A stretch of 24,238 bases of DNA from NCBI GenBank assembly GCA_051649305.1, contig JBOFGV010000027.1, forward strand, positions 1-24,238, in the 5' to 3' direction. The notes under the pieces were generated by a model. It saw only the letters and a list, made by a program, of their open reading frames with translations. It was not told the DNA's origin and did not search any database. The first letter of the stretch is position 1. Every line of letters begins with the position of its first letter. The stretch is from JADCCX01 sp051649305 (GTDB lineage Bacteria; Pseudomonadota; Alphaproteobacteria; Rhizobiales; Beijerinckiaceae). The position numbers and the translations under genes were made by a program. Below, one piece after another: positions 1-8,702 of the stretch.

Positions 1-2
1 GT

Positions 3-1091
3 GTGCCCCGCATGTTCTATGACTATGCGGATTCCGGCGCATGGACTGAAGGCACCTACCGCGCCAACAGCTCCGATTTTGCGCCTATCAAGCTGCGCCA
101 GCGGGTAGCAGTCAACATCGAGAAACGCTCGGTGCGCTCGACTATGCTGGGCAAGGATGTTGCGATGCCGGTTGGCCTGTCGCCGACGGGTATGACTGGC
201 ATGCAGCACGCTGATGGGGAAATTCTGGCCGCACAGGCCGCCGAAGCCTTTGGTGTGCCGTTCTGCCTTTCGACCATGAGCATTTGTTCGATTGAGGATG
301 TCACCGCCAATACGAAAGCGCCGTTCTGGTTTCAGCTCTACGTGATGCGCGACCGGGATTTCATTACGCGCCTGATTGATCGCGCCCAGAAGGCGGGCTG
401 TTCTGCGCTTGTGGTGACGCTTGATCTTCAGGTGCTTGGCCAGCGCCACAAGGATATCAAGAACGGGCTTTCCGCCCCTCCGAAATTGACGATTCCCAAC
501 ATGATCAATTTGGCCACCAAACTGCGCTGGTGCATGGGCATGCTGGGCACGAAGCGGCATACGTTCGGCAACATTGTCGGCCATGCAAAGGGCGTGAACA
601 ACATGAGCTCGCTTTCTGCCTGGACCGCAGAACAGTTTGACCCCCGGCTAAACTGGGAGGATCTAAAATGGATCCGCGAGCAGTGGAAAGGCCCTATCAT
701 TCTCAAGGGCATTCTCGACCCGGAGGACGCCAGAATGGCGATTGATGCGGGTGCCGATGCGATCATCGTTTCCAACCACGGCGGGCGGCAACTGGATGGT
801 GCGCCTTCCAGCATTCAGGCCTTGCCCAGCATTGTAAAGGCTGTGAACCGCCAGACGGAAGTGATCCTCGACAGCGGCATTCGCAGCGGTCAGGACGTGC
901 TCAAAGCCATCGCACTGGGGGCGGACAGCGCCATGATCGGGCGCGCCTTCCTTTACGGCCTTGGAGCAGGTGGCAAGGCGGGCGTGACAAGGACGCTTGA
1001 GATCATCCACAAAGAGCTCGATATCACCATGGCTTTTTGCGGAAAAACCGACATCCGGGACGTCAACAGCGATATTCTCTACAAGGATTGA
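3..1091 (+). CDS. lldD: FMN-dependent L-lactate dehydrogenase / alpha-hydroxy-acid oxidase (5' partial)
   Basis: The protein oxidises L-lactate (or a related 2-hydroxy acid) to the keto acid using FMN and passes electrons to the respiratory chain at the inner membrane. The reading frame is open to the window edge. Its first visible residues, PRMFYDYADSGAW, match an internal stretch near the start of the family, so about 15-20 N-terminal residues lie outside and the GTG at position 3 is an internal valine codon. Visible signatures are the FMN-barrel N-terminus with LSPTGMTGMQHADGE, the substrate strand FWFQLYVMRDR, the catalytic block SNHGGRQLDGAPSS (base His at visible residue 259, Arg at 262) and the phosphate-binding end LDSGIRSGQDVLKAIALGAD followed by GRAFLYG. 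The length fits the roughly 380-residue family. It is transcribed towards lptF, but the 118-bp gap suggests a separate unit. Other 2-hydroxy-acid substrates cannot be excluded. Confidence 0.93.
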   Translation: MPRMFYDYADSGAWTEGTYRANSSDFAPIKLRQRVAVNIEKRSVRSTMLGKDVAMPVGLSPTGMTGMQHADGEILAAQAAEAFGVPFCLSTMSICSIEDVTANTKAPFWFQLYVMRDRDFITRLIDRAQKAGCSALVVTLDLQVLGQRHKDIKNGLSAPPKLTIPNMINLATKLRWCMGMLGTKRHTFGNIVGHAKGVNNMSSLSAWTAEQFDPRLNWEDLKWIREQWKGPIILKGILDPEDARMAIDAGADAIIVSNHGGRQLDGAPSSIQALPSIVKAVNRQTEVILDSGIRSGQDVLKAIALGADSAMIGRAFLYGLGAGGKAGVTRTLEIIHKELDITMAFCGKTDIRDVNSDILYKD

Positions 1092-1093
1092 TG

Positions 1094-1122
1094 AAACTTT
1101 GCGTAAAGTTTGAAGCTTACGC
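1094..1122. promoter_or_regulatory. Two overlapping inverted repeats between lldD and lptF
   Basis: Three bases after the lldD stop, AAACTTT (1094-1100) pairs with AAAGTTT (1105-1111) over a 4-nt loop. Overlapping it, GCGTAA (1101-1106) pairs with TTACGC (1117-1122). The two stems exclude each other. There is no run of T after either, so a standard intrinsic terminator is not supported. They could be a weak RNA hairpin at the 3' end of lldD or a protein-binding site. No convincing promoter for lptF was recognised in the rest of the gap to 1209. Confidence 0.25.
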
Positions 1123-1209
1123 TTTCCGCTGTTGCATCAATGCCTTGGAATGGCCATGAAGAATCGTCAGGCGCATGTGCGTCTGATGTTTTTTGTGAAT
1201 TTTCCACGC

Positions 1210-2382
1210 ATGAATCTGCTTGAGAGATACATCTTCAAGATTGCGGCCTCAGCCTTTGCCCTGTGTCTGGGAGCATTGACCGGCGTGATCTGGATTTCAT
1301 CGGCCCTGCGCGAGATGGATCTCGTTTCAGGCAAGGGGCAGACGATTCTTGTTTTTCTGCAGGTGACGCTTCTGACCCTGCCCGCTCTCGTGATGATTAT
1401 CGCACCAATCGCGCTGTTTGTGGCTGTGCTCTACACCTTGAACCGGTTGAACGGCGACAGCGAATTGATCGTGATGAACGCTGCCGGCATGCCGCCAACC
1501 CGCGTTGCCAAACCGCTTGGTATCCTGACCGTTCTGGTAGCGATCATGATAGGCTACATCACCATCGTCGCCATGCCGGCAAGCTTTCGTGATCTTCGGG
1601 ATATCCTCACCAAAATCAAAGCGGATGTGGTGACGAAATTCCTGCAGGAAGGCCGTTTCACCACACTCGATAAAGGGATTACGTTCCATTACCGGGAAAA
1701 GAGCCCCAGTGGAGCGATGCTTGGCATCATGATCCACGATGCCCGCGATATCGCAAAACAGTCGACCTACCTCGCAGAGCGTGGGCAGATCGTCGAATCT
1801 GCTGGTGCAACCTATATCATTCTGGAAAAAGGCAGCGTTCATCGCCAGCAGGAAGCCAGCAGGGACAACGCTATCGTAGCCTATGACCGCTATGCCATTG
1901 ACCTTGATCAGTTTGGCGCGGATGGCGACAAGGTGATTTATAAACCACGTGAGCGCAGCACGTTCGAACTGCTGCAAAGTAACGACAAAGACCTCTACGC
2001 TCAGGTCAATGCAGGTCGTTTTAGGGCGGAACTGCATGAGCGATTTGCAAACCCGATTTATGCCCTGGCCTGCATGATGATTGGATTTGCTGCCCTTGGC
2101 AGCGCCAAAACCACGCGACAAGGGCGTGGCTCCGCAATCACAGGCGCGGTCATCGCAATGGTCGCCTTGCGTATAGCAGGATTTGGAGCCTCCAGTCTTG
2201 CCGGGCGTTCTGCTGTTTTCACACCCCTGATTTATCTTGTCCCTATACTGTCGACCGTCCTTGCTGGCCTGCTCGCCTGGCGCAACATGATGGGCGCAGC
2301 TGCAACACCTGCGTTTATCAAAAATCTGTCCCGTTCTGCCGAGGTGCTGGTGGATCGTGGCCGGAAACTGGTTATGCGATGA
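1210..2382 (+). CDS. lptF: LPS export ABC transporter permease LptF
   Basis: LptF is an inner-membrane subunit of the LptB2FG transporter, which extracts lipopolysaccharide from the inner membrane and pushes it onto the periplasmic LptA bridge. The protein opens with MNLLERYIFK, the usual N-terminus of alphaproteobacterial LptF. I therefore chose the ATG at 1210 rather than the in-frame ATG at 1132, which would add 26 unrelated residues; neither has a clear Shine-Dalgarno sequence. It is 390 residues with the family architecture: helices near residues 10-30, 50-75 and 95-120, a beta-jellyroll periplasmic domain of roughly 130-270, and three C-terminal helices beginning near FANPIYALACMMIGF. 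Its stop overlaps the lptG start (ATGA, 2379-2382), indicating translational coupling. It heads the LPS/outer-membrane gene cluster. Confidence 0.93.
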   Translation: MNLLERYIFKIAASAFALCLGALTGVIWISSALREMDLVSGKGQTILVFLQVTLLTLPALVMIIAPIALFVAVLYTLNRLNGDSELIVMNAAGMPPTRVAKPLGILTVLVAIMIGYITIVAMPASFRDLRDILTKIKADVVTKFLQEGRFTTLDKGITFHYREKSPSGAMLGIMIHDARDIAKQSTYLAERGQIVESAGATYIILEKGSVHRQQEASRDNAIVAYDRYAIDLDQFGADGDKVIYKPRERSTFELLQSNDKDLYAQVNAGRFRAELHERFANPIYALACMMIGFAALGSAKTTRQGRGSAITGAVIAMVALRIAGFGASSLAGRSAVFTPLIYLVPILSTVLAGLLAWRNMMGAAATPAFIKNLSRSAEVLVDRGRKLVMR

Positions 2383-3467
2383 TCGGCATCGGCTACACCC
2401 TCGGGCGATACATTTCGCAGCGTTTCATACAGACCATCAGCGCTGTCTTTCTGATGGTGTTTGCGCTCATCTATCTGATTGATCTGGTCGAGTTGATCCG
2501 TCGCGCAGGTGATGGTGTGCAAGTCAGTACATTGACTCTGGCGCGCCTGGCGTTTTTACGGGCACCAACCATTGCAGAACAGATACTGCCCTTTGCTGTG
2601 CTTTTTGGCAGCCTTGGCGGTTTCCTCACACTCAGCCGCAAACTGGAACTGGTGATTGCACGTGCCAGCGGTGTGTCAGTCTGGCAGTTTGGCTTTCCTG
2701 CTGTGGCTGTGGCCTTTATCATCGGGACAACGGCGACGATGGTCTATAACCCGCTTGCAGTCATGTGGAAGCAACGCGCAGAAACCATTGAAACACGTAT
2801 CTTTTCCCGCCCCAGTGAATCAGCTTCACGCAGCCGTTTCCTGCGCCAGATTTCAATCGACGGCAGTTCCATTATCCGCGCAGCGCAAAGCACGCTTGAT
2901 GGCTCGCAACTGTTGAAGGTGACGGTTTTCGTGTTCGACAAACCGGGGCTTTTGCTTGAGCGCGTTGAGGCAGAATCCGCAGTTTTGCAGCGCGGTTACT
3001 GGAAACTGGAAAACGTGCGTATTTTGTCTGTGGGGGTTGAGCCCCAGCAATCAGAAGTTTATCTTCTTGCCACGAATTTGACACGCGACGAGGTCAGGCA
3101 GGCTCTGGGATCATCAGAGAATGTTTCTTTCTGGCGGCTCCCTGCAACGATCCGTCAACTCGAGCTTGCAGGCCTTGATTCGACCCGCTACCAGCTTCGA
3201 TATCAAAGCCTTATGGCCAAACCCCTGCTTCTGATTGCCATGGTTATTCTAGCTGCTTCCTTTTCATTAAGATTCTTTCGATTTGGTGGGGTCGCAAAAC
3301 TGGTTTTGGGTGGCGTTATTGCGGGCTTCGTGCTTTATGTTTCCACACAGATAGCGGAAAATCTTGGAACAGCTGGCGTACTAAGCGCGGCAGCTGCGGC
3401 TTGGCTTCCGCCTGTTCTGGGAAGTCTATTAGGGGCACTCGTGCTTTTGAAACAAGAGGACGGTTGA
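2379..3467 (+). CDS. lptG: LPS export ABC transporter permease LptG
   Basis: LptG is the partner permease of LptF in the LPS-extracting LptB2FG complex of the inner membrane. The 362-residue product has the same plan: N-terminal helices beginning at GYTLGRYISQRFIQT, a conserved cytoplasmic loop SRKLELVIARASGVSVWQF that in this family contacts the LptB ATPase, a periplasmic jellyroll domain of roughly 130-265, and three C-terminal helices from about LMAKPLLLIAMVILAASF. The ATG start overlaps the lptF stop by four bases. The stop shares one base with the lptD start (TGATG at 3465-3469). LptB is not encoded in this window, which is normal because lptB usually lies elsewhere with lptA and lptC. 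Confidence 0.93.
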   Translation: MIGIGYTLGRYISQRFIQTISAVFLMVFALIYLIDLVELIRRAGDGVQVSTLTLARLAFLRAPTIAEQILPFAVLFGSLGGFLTLSRKLELVIARASGVSVWQFGFPAVAVAFIIGTTATMVYNPLAVMWKQRAETIETRIFSRPSESASRSRFLRQISIDGSSIIRAAQSTLDGSQLLKVTVFVFDKPGLLLERVEAESAVLQRGYWKLENVRILSVGVEPQQSEVYLLATNLTRDEVRQALGSSENVSFWRLPATIRQLELAGLDSTRYQLRYQSLMAKPLLLIAMVILAASFSLRFFRFGGVAKLVLGGVIAGFVLYVSTQIAENLGTAGVLSAAAAAWLPPVLGSLLGALVLLKQEDG

Positions 3468-6196
3468 TGAAGGGCCGCATTTGCAGCTCTAGACCGTCGC
3501 GCAACAGCCATCTGCTTGGCGCAGTGGCCGCGATAGCAATGCTGACCGCCCTTGGTCAGGCATCGCCTTTGCACGCCCAGACACTGAATGATCGTTTGGG
3601 CCAGAACGCAAGCTCTCAAAAAGGCAGATTGCTGGTTGAAGCCAAAGAAGTTGTCTACGACAATGACAAGGAACGCGTAGAAGCACGCGGGGATGTGCAG
3701 CTCTACTATCAGGGCCGCACACTTGAAGCAGACCGTGTCACTTATGATCGCAAGACCAAGCGTGTCTATGCTGAGGGCAATGCCCGTATCATTGAGACCA
3801 ATGGCCAGATTGTTTACAGCGACCGTTTTGAACTGACAGATGATTTCAAGGATGGTTTTATTGATTCCTTGCGTGTCGTTATGCCGGACAAGCAGAGGAT
3901 CAGTGCTGCCCGCGGTGAGCGGATTGACGGTGAAACAACTGTTTTTGAACGCGGCATCTACACAGCCTGCGACAGCTGCAAGGACAATCCGGAGAAACCC
4001 CCACTGTGGCAAGTGAAGGCCGCCAGGATCATCGCCAAAAACTCCGAGCAAATGATCTATTATGAAGATGCTCGTATTGAATTTTTTGGCCTTCCTCTGG
4101 CTTATATTCCGTTCTTCTCTGCGCCAGATCCAACTGTTACGCGCAAATCCGGCATTCTGACACCACGCTATTCGCGCCGGTCAAATCTCGGCTTTGGCTT
4201 TTCACTGCCTATCTACTACGCGCCAGCACCCCATTTTGATCTTCTGTGGACGCCGACAGCCTACAGCCAGCAAGGTTTGCATAACGAAATTGAATGGCGT
4301 CACCGTCTGGAAACAGGCATTTATAATATTCGGGCATCGGGTATTTTCCAGATGGATTCCGGTGCTTTCCTGTCAGGACCACTTGGTCCCAACAAAACAA
4401 CGATACCTGCACCAACAGGACCCAATGATCCTGTTTGGAAGTCAGGCATTCCTAATTTGTCGCTTCTCAAGACAGAAAAGCGCGTATTTCGTGGAAACGT
4501 TGAAACAACAGGCAAGTTCCTGATCAACAAGAACTGGCATTTCGGCTGGGACGTCAATCTGACGACAGACAAGTTTTATCTTGGTAATTACCGCATAAGA
4601 TCGGAATCAGCCCAAGTAAACTATTTCAAGGAATCTGTTTCGTCCGTCTATCTCCGCGGCAAGACTGACCGCGCGTTTTTTGACGCGACAAGCATGTATT
4701 TCCAAGGATTGACCTATTACGACTGGCAAAAGCAGATACCTGTTGTGCATCCGGTTATTGATTACAACAGGCGCTTTACGCCTGACACCATTGGCGGCGA
4801 ACTGGCACTGGATGTGAACTTCACCAGCCTGTCGCGCGAACGGCCTGATTTTGGTGCGCTGCCTCCCGCCAATTTGCGTTTTGCCTCGCAGGAAAACGGT
4901 CCAAAAGGGGTTGGTAGCCGCTGGTTTGGTGCTGGTTCACTTTTTAACTATTCGCTCGGCAACACGGGTTATGGCCTATATCAAAACTGCGCCGTTTACA
5001 CACGGGGCAACTGCCTTTTGCGCGGCATTGCCGGCACCACAAACCGCGCGAGCGCCTCTTTGTCATGGCGCCGTAATTTCATCGATCCTATCGGTCAAGT
5101 TTGGACTCCGTTTGTCAGTGCACAGGTTGACGTGACGCATTATTCACTGAACCAGAACAACGGGGCAAATACGCCTATAAACAATACGTTCTTTGGCAAC
5201 AGCCAACAGACGAACTTCATCAAGGACAGTGATACCCAGGTTCGGGCGATGCCGACAATCGGCCTTGAGTACCGCTATCCGTTTGTTGCCTCATATGCTG
5301 GCGCAACCCATCTGTTTGAGCCCATTGGACAGATCATTGTGCGTCCCAATGAGCAGAAGATCGGGCGCCTGCCCAACGAAGATGCCCAGAGCCTTGTTTT
5401 CAGTGACAGCAATCTGTTCTCGATCAACAAATTCTCTGGATATGATCGCACCGAAGGCGGCGTTCGTGCCAATGTTGGCGCGCAATACACCGCCACATTC
5501 AGCAATGGCAGCTATGCGAATGTCCTTATTGGCCAATCCTATCATCTTGCCGGCAGAAATTCATTCAAGGCAGGCACCACCCTTGCCGATACTGATCTGA
5601 CCAACGTTGGTGCCAATTCCGGTCTCGATAAGGCGCGATCAGACTATGTAACGCGCTTTACATTCGCTCCGTCACGACAGATTTCTTTTGCAGCCCGTGG
5701 TCGCTTCGATGATGAATCTCTCAAGCTGAAGCGCCTTGAGCTCAGTTCGACCTTTGTCACTGGTCCGCTGACGACAAACATCCTCTACGCGCGTCAGGAT
5801 GCACAGCCAGATCTGGGCTTTGTACGTCGGCGTGAGGGTGTAGCCTGGAGTGCGTCGTATGCCCTTCCCAACAATTGGTATGTCAGCGGCAACATCAACT
5901 ATGACCTTGATCGTTATATTTACGATCGCGATCTTTATGTGACGCAGGCCAACCCTGCCAATTCAGTGAAGTACAAGGATACTCCCTTCCGCCCGAACAG
6001 CTTTGGGCTTGGGATCAGCTATATCGATGAATGCACGACCTTCTCGTTCAATTATCAGCGCAGCACGACCGACAATTTCGGTGCAAGATCGACAGCTGCA
6101 AGCACATTCCTGCTGAGACTTGAGTTGAGACATCTTGGACAATTAAACTATCGGCAGTCGATCAATTCTACTCCGGCAGCCGACGGAACACGGTGA
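3467..6196 (+). CDS. lptD: LPS-assembly outer-membrane protein LptD
   Basis: LptD is the outer-membrane beta-barrel that, with the lipoprotein LptE, inserts lipopolysaccharide into the outer leaflet. I start it at the ATG at 3467, which overlaps the lptG stop. An in-frame ATG at 3401 would lie far inside lptG and adds no family sequence. The product is 909 residues, at the long end for the family. Residues 1-38 form a signal peptide ending in LHAQ. An LptA-like jellyroll (OstA) domain follows (GRLLVEAKEVVYDNDKERVE onward), then the C-terminal barrel domain to the end. Cysteines visible are a C-x2-C pair at 168/171 in the jellyroll, 508/516 in the barrel and a single one at 856 in DECTTFSF near the C-terminus. 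In E. coli the equivalent inter-domain disulfides are needed for function. surA follows after 10 bases. Confidence 0.95.
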   Translation: MKGRICSSRPSRNSHLLGAVAAIAMLTALGQASPLHAQTLNDRLGQNASSQKGRLLVEAKEVVYDNDKERVEARGDVQLYYQGRTLEADRVTYDRKTKRVYAEGNARIIETNGQIVYSDRFELTDDFKDGFIDSLRVVMPDKQRISAARGERIDGETTVFERGIYTACDSCKDNPEKPPLWQVKAARIIAKNSEQMIYYEDARIEFFGLPLAYIPFFSAPDPTVTRKSGILTPRYSRRSNLGFGFSLPIYYAPAPHFDLLWTPTAYSQQGLHNEIEWRHRLETGIYNIRASGIFQMDSGAFLSGPLGPNKTTIPAPTGPNDPVWKSGIPNLSLLKTEKRVFRGNVETTGKFLINKNWHFGWDVNLTTDKFYLGNYRIRSESAQVNYFKESVSSVYLRGKTDRAFFDATSMYFQGLTYYDWQKQIPVVHPVIDYNRRFTPDTIGGELALDVNFTSLSRERPDFGALPPANLRFASQENGPKGVGSRWFGAGSLFNYSLGNTGYGLYQNCAVYTRGNCLLRGIAGTTNRASASLSWRRNFIDPIGQVWTPFVSAQVDVTHYSLNQNNGANTPINNTFFGNSQQTNFIKDSDTQVRAMPTIGLEYRYPFVASYAGATHLFEPIGQIIVRPNEQKIGRLPNEDAQSLVFSDSNLFSINKFSGYDRTEGGVRANVGAQYTATFSNGSYANVLIGQSYHLAGRNSFKAGTTLADTDLTNVGANSGLDKARSDYVTRFTFAPSRQISFAARGRFDDESLKLKRLELSSTFVTGPLTTNILYARQDAQPDLGFVRRREGVAWSASYALPNNWYVSGNINYDLDRYIYDRDLYVTQANPANSVKYKDTPFRPNSFGLGISYIDECTTFSFNYQRSTTDNFGARSTAASTFLLRLELRHLGQLNYRQSINSTPAADGTR

Positions 6197-6206
6197 TATT
6201 CTATCC

Positions 6207-7115
6207 ATGAGAAAAACATTCGCGGTTGTTTTTGGTCTGGCCATCCTCAGTGCAAGTATCTGCGCCGTCAGCGTCTCGGGCGCAAGTGCGCAGGGAGCAG
6301 TTGCACGCGTGAATGGTGAACCGATCACTTCGCGCGAAGTTGACCAGCGCATGCTGGTTTCGCGCCTTGTGTTTCAAAAACCACTCAGCCGCGATGCTGC
6401 GATAAGAGAGTTGATCGACGACAAGGTGAAGCTCAATGAAGGTCGTCGGCTTGGCATGCGGGTTACCAGCGCATTTCTTGATGAAACCATGTCCAGAATG
6501 GCTGGCAACAACCGCCAGAGCCCAGCTCAGTTCGAGCAGAATCTCGGGCGTGCCGGCATCGATGCAGAGTCTGTAAAAGCCAAGGTTTCTGCCGAGGCTG
6601 TGTGGGGCGAACTGCTGCGTGCACGTTCCAGAAATTCCAATGTGTCAAACGCTGAACTCAATGCGGAAGTCGAGCGCCGCGCTGCCAAGGGTGATGCCCG
6701 CGTGACAGACTATGTTGTGCGCCAGATTGTGTTTGTTGTGCCTCAGGCCAGCAACCCAGGCCAGCGCGAACGTGATGCCAATGCTGTGCGCGGTCGCTTT
6801 ACTGACTGTGATACCGGTGTGGAATTCATGCGTACCTTGCGCGATGTGGCCGTCCGCGAGCGCATCAGCCGCTCTTCCTCAGAGATATCAAAAGCACTCA
6901 ACGATACCTTGCAGAAGACACCGATTGGTCGCCTTTCTCCGCCATACCGCTCAGAGCAAGGCATTGAAATGCTTGCGGTTTGCGAAAAGAAAGACCGCGA
7001 AGACCGCATTGCCCTGCGCGGTACCATCGAGCAGGAAATGCAACAAAAGCGCACGCAAGGCGGATCAGACGCCTATCTGAACGAGTTGCGTTCCAAAGTG
7101 GAAATCAAACGCTGA
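6207..7115 (+). CDS. surA: SurA-type periplasmic chaperone / peptidyl-prolyl isomerase
   Basis: SurA-family proteins are periplasmic chaperones that escort unfolded outer-membrane proteins, including LptD, to the BAM complex. The 302-residue product has a clear signal peptide of about 28 residues with the cleavage motif ASA before Q29. A SurA N-terminal domain follows, starting VARVNGEPITSREVDQRM and running to about residue 160. Next comes a parvulin-like region (VTDYVVRQIVFVV to about 265) that looks degenerate compared with active rotamases. Two cysteines, C201 and C259, lie in this second region and could form a periplasmic disulfide. It is shorter than the about 430-residue E. coli SurA and has only one parvulin-like domain, as is common in alphaproteobacteria. 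It sits 10 bases after lptD. The gene usually found next in relatives, pdxA, is absent. Confidence 0.85.
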   Translation: MRKTFAVVFGLAILSASICAVSVSGASAQGAVARVNGEPITSREVDQRMLVSRLVFQKPLSRDAAIRELIDDKVKLNEGRRLGMRVTSAFLDETMSRMAGNNRQSPAQFEQNLGRAGIDAESVKAKVSAEAVWGELLRARSRNSNVSNAELNAEVERRAAKGDARVTDYVVRQIVFVVPQASNPGQRERDANAVRGRFTDCDTGVEFMRTLRDVAVRERISRSSSEISKALNDTLQKTPIGRLSPPYRSEQGIEMLAVCEKKDREDRIALRGTIEQEMQQKRTQGGSDAYLNELRSKVEIKR

Positions 7116-7159
7116 TGCTGCGGCGTCCATGCGTTTGGCCCATGTGATTTCGTTCAGGC

Positions 7160-8005
7160 ATGGCGCAGATTGATTCACTCCCTCCCCTCAGGGACGTTAT
7201 TGCCAGTCACGGTCTGTCAGCCCGCAAGGCACTGGGGCAAAACTTTCTGCTTGATCTCAATCTAACATCCCGCATTGCCAGAAGTGCTGGCAGTCTTGAA
7301 GGCTATCATATCATCGAGATTGGCCCCGGCCCTGGTGGACTGACACGCGCCATTCTTGCTGCGGGTGCCGTGCAAGTCACAGCCATAGAAATGGACGAGC
7401 GGTGCCTGCCTGCACTCGAAGAGATCAGCACACACTATCCCGGACAACTGACAGTCCATCTCGGCGATGCGCTGAAGCATGATATGAGGGAACTGGCGCA
7501 AGGCAGAAAAACCAGAATCATCGCTAACCTGCCATACAATGTCGCCAGTCCCCTGATCATCAACTGGTTGCAGGCAGAGCCTTGGCCACCTTGGTATGAA
7601 TCCATCACCGTTATGGTCCAGAAGGAGTATGCAGAACGGCTGGTTGCAACAACAGACGAGCGCAAGGATTATGGCCGCCTGTCCATTTTGACGGGATGGC
7701 GGGCGGAAGCCAAAATCATGTTCCACGTGCCGCCGTCAGCCTTTGTTCCCCAACCCAAAGTGATGTCGAGCGTTGTGCAGCTGATACCAAGAGCAAGCCT
7801 CGCACCTTGCCGCATGAAAACACTGGAGCGTATCACGCAGGCGGCTTTCGGGCAGCGCCGCAAGATGTTGCGGCAATCTCTGAAGTCGCTCGGTTGTGAT
7901 GTCGCTGAACTGTTGCGACTGGCTGACATTGCACCGGAGGCTCGGGCAGAGGAAATTGATATTGCTGGCTTCCTGCGCATGGCCAACACGCTGGATGAGC
8001 TTTGA
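7160..8005 (+). CDS. rsmA: 16S rRNA (adenine1518/1519-N6)-dimethyltransferase RsmA/KsgA
   Basis: RsmA dimethylates two adjacent adenosines in the 3'-terminal hairpin of 16S rRNA using S-adenosylmethionine, a late step and checkpoint of small-subunit assembly in the cytoplasm. The 281-residue product is the usual length. It carries ALGQNFLLD (residues 24-32), the SAM-binding loop EIGPGPGGLTRAIL (53-66), the acidic ribose-binding strand AIEMDE (75-80), and the catalytic NLPYN motif (123-127). The C-terminal helical domain includes AFGQRRKMLRQSLK. It starts 44 bases after surA at an ATG without a strong Shine-Dalgarno sequence. It ends convergently with gmk after a 19-bp gap in which no terminator hairpin is visible. 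Confidence 0.96.
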   Translation: MAQIDSLPPLRDVIASHGLSARKALGQNFLLDLNLTSRIARSAGSLEGYHIIEIGPGPGGLTRAILAAGAVQVTAIEMDERCLPALEEISTHYPGQLTVHLGDALKHDMRELAQGRKTRIIANLPYNVASPLIINWLQAEPWPPWYESITVMVQKEYAERLVATTDERKDYGRLSILTGWRAEAKIMFHVPPSAFVPQPKVMSSVVQLIPRASLAPCRMKTLERITQAAFGQRRKMLRQSLKSLGCDVAELLRLADIAPEARAEEIDIAGFLRMANTLDEL

Positions 8006-8024
8006 TAAACAGTCGCTCGAAGCA

Positions 8025-8702
8025 TTACTGTTTTGAATTCAGGATACGCTCGAGTTCAGCACCAATAGCTTCGGCACTTCGGCCCAACCGATCATTGCGG
8101 TTACGTGTGGAGCGGGCGGCTGCCAGAATCGACTTCAGCGTGGCGTAGGCTTCCCCAAGATCCGTATTGACGATCAGATGATCAAACTGATGCCAGTGCT
8201 GTAATTCCGTGCGCGCTGTTTGCAACCGGCGTCGGATGACCTCAGGCGTGTCTTCTGCCCGGCGCTCAAGGCGCGACTGAAGGGTTGCTGCATCTGGCGG
8301 GAGAATAAAGACGCTGACAATGTGCTCGCGCATGGTTTCGTAAAGCTGCACAGTGCCCTGGTAGTCGATATCGAACAGGACATCCCTGCCCTCGGCAATT
8401 GCTTGCTCGACTGGCGCGCGCGGGGTTCCGTAAAGATTGCCATGCACCTCAGCCCATTCCAGCAACTCATTGCCGGAGCGCATGGATTCAAACCTTGTTC
8501 GGGAAACGAAATGATAGTGCACACCGTCAACCTCACTGGGACGGCGCGGGCGGGTTGTGGCTGAGACTGACATCTGGATATTGCCATCGTCCTGCAGCAG
8601 CAACCGGCTGAGCGTCGATTTGCCTGCACCTGACGGAGATGCGATCACAAGCAGCACTCCCATTCGGTCGGCCTTGTGTTTATCCTTGTCGTTACTCGAC
8701 AT
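8025..8702 (-). CDS. gmk: Guanylate kinase
   Basis: Guanylate kinase converts GMP and ATP to GDP and ADP in the cytoplasm, an essential step in guanine nucleotide supply. The 225-residue product contains the P-loop ASPSGAGKST (residues 21-30), the GMP-binding region beginning SVSATTRPRRPSEVDGVHYHFVS, and FDIDYQGTVQL with the conserved acidic strand. It also has the lid-type arginines in LERRAEDTPEVIRRRL. The ATG at 8702 lies inside the end of the yicC gene (11-base overlap), and an ATG 13 codons later is a possible shorter start. Linkage to yicC and mltG is typical for Hyphomicrobiales. It is the last gene of this leftward operon and ends close to the convergent rsmA. Confidence 0.96.
   Translation of the reverse strand: MSSNDKDKHKADRMGVLLVIASPSGAGKSTLSRLLLQDDGNIQMSVSATTRPRRPSEVDGVHYHFVSRTRFESMRSGNELLEWAEVHGNLYGTPRAPVEQAIAEGRDVLFDIDYQGTVQLYETMREHIVSVFILPPDAATLQSRLERRAEDTPEVIRRRLQTARTELQHWHQFDHLIVNTDLGEAYATLKSILAAARSTRNRNDRLGRSAEAIGAELERILNSKQ

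Noticed and set aside
1132..1209. Upstream ATG 1132 as the lptF start
   Set aside because: The extra 26 residues are unlike LptF, whose family N-terminus begins at MNLLERY (ATG 1210).
1327..2121. 264-codon open frame on the minus strand inside lptF
   Set aside because: It is wholly antisense to lptF, and its product is rich in His, Asp and Cys without a family signature.
3335..4051. 238-codon minus-strand frame across the lptG/lptD junction
   Set aside because: It is antisense to two recognised genes, with no domain and no plausible promoter.
8006..8024. Bidirectional terminator between convergent rsmA and gmk
   Set aside because: The 19-bp gap contains no hairpin or T-run.
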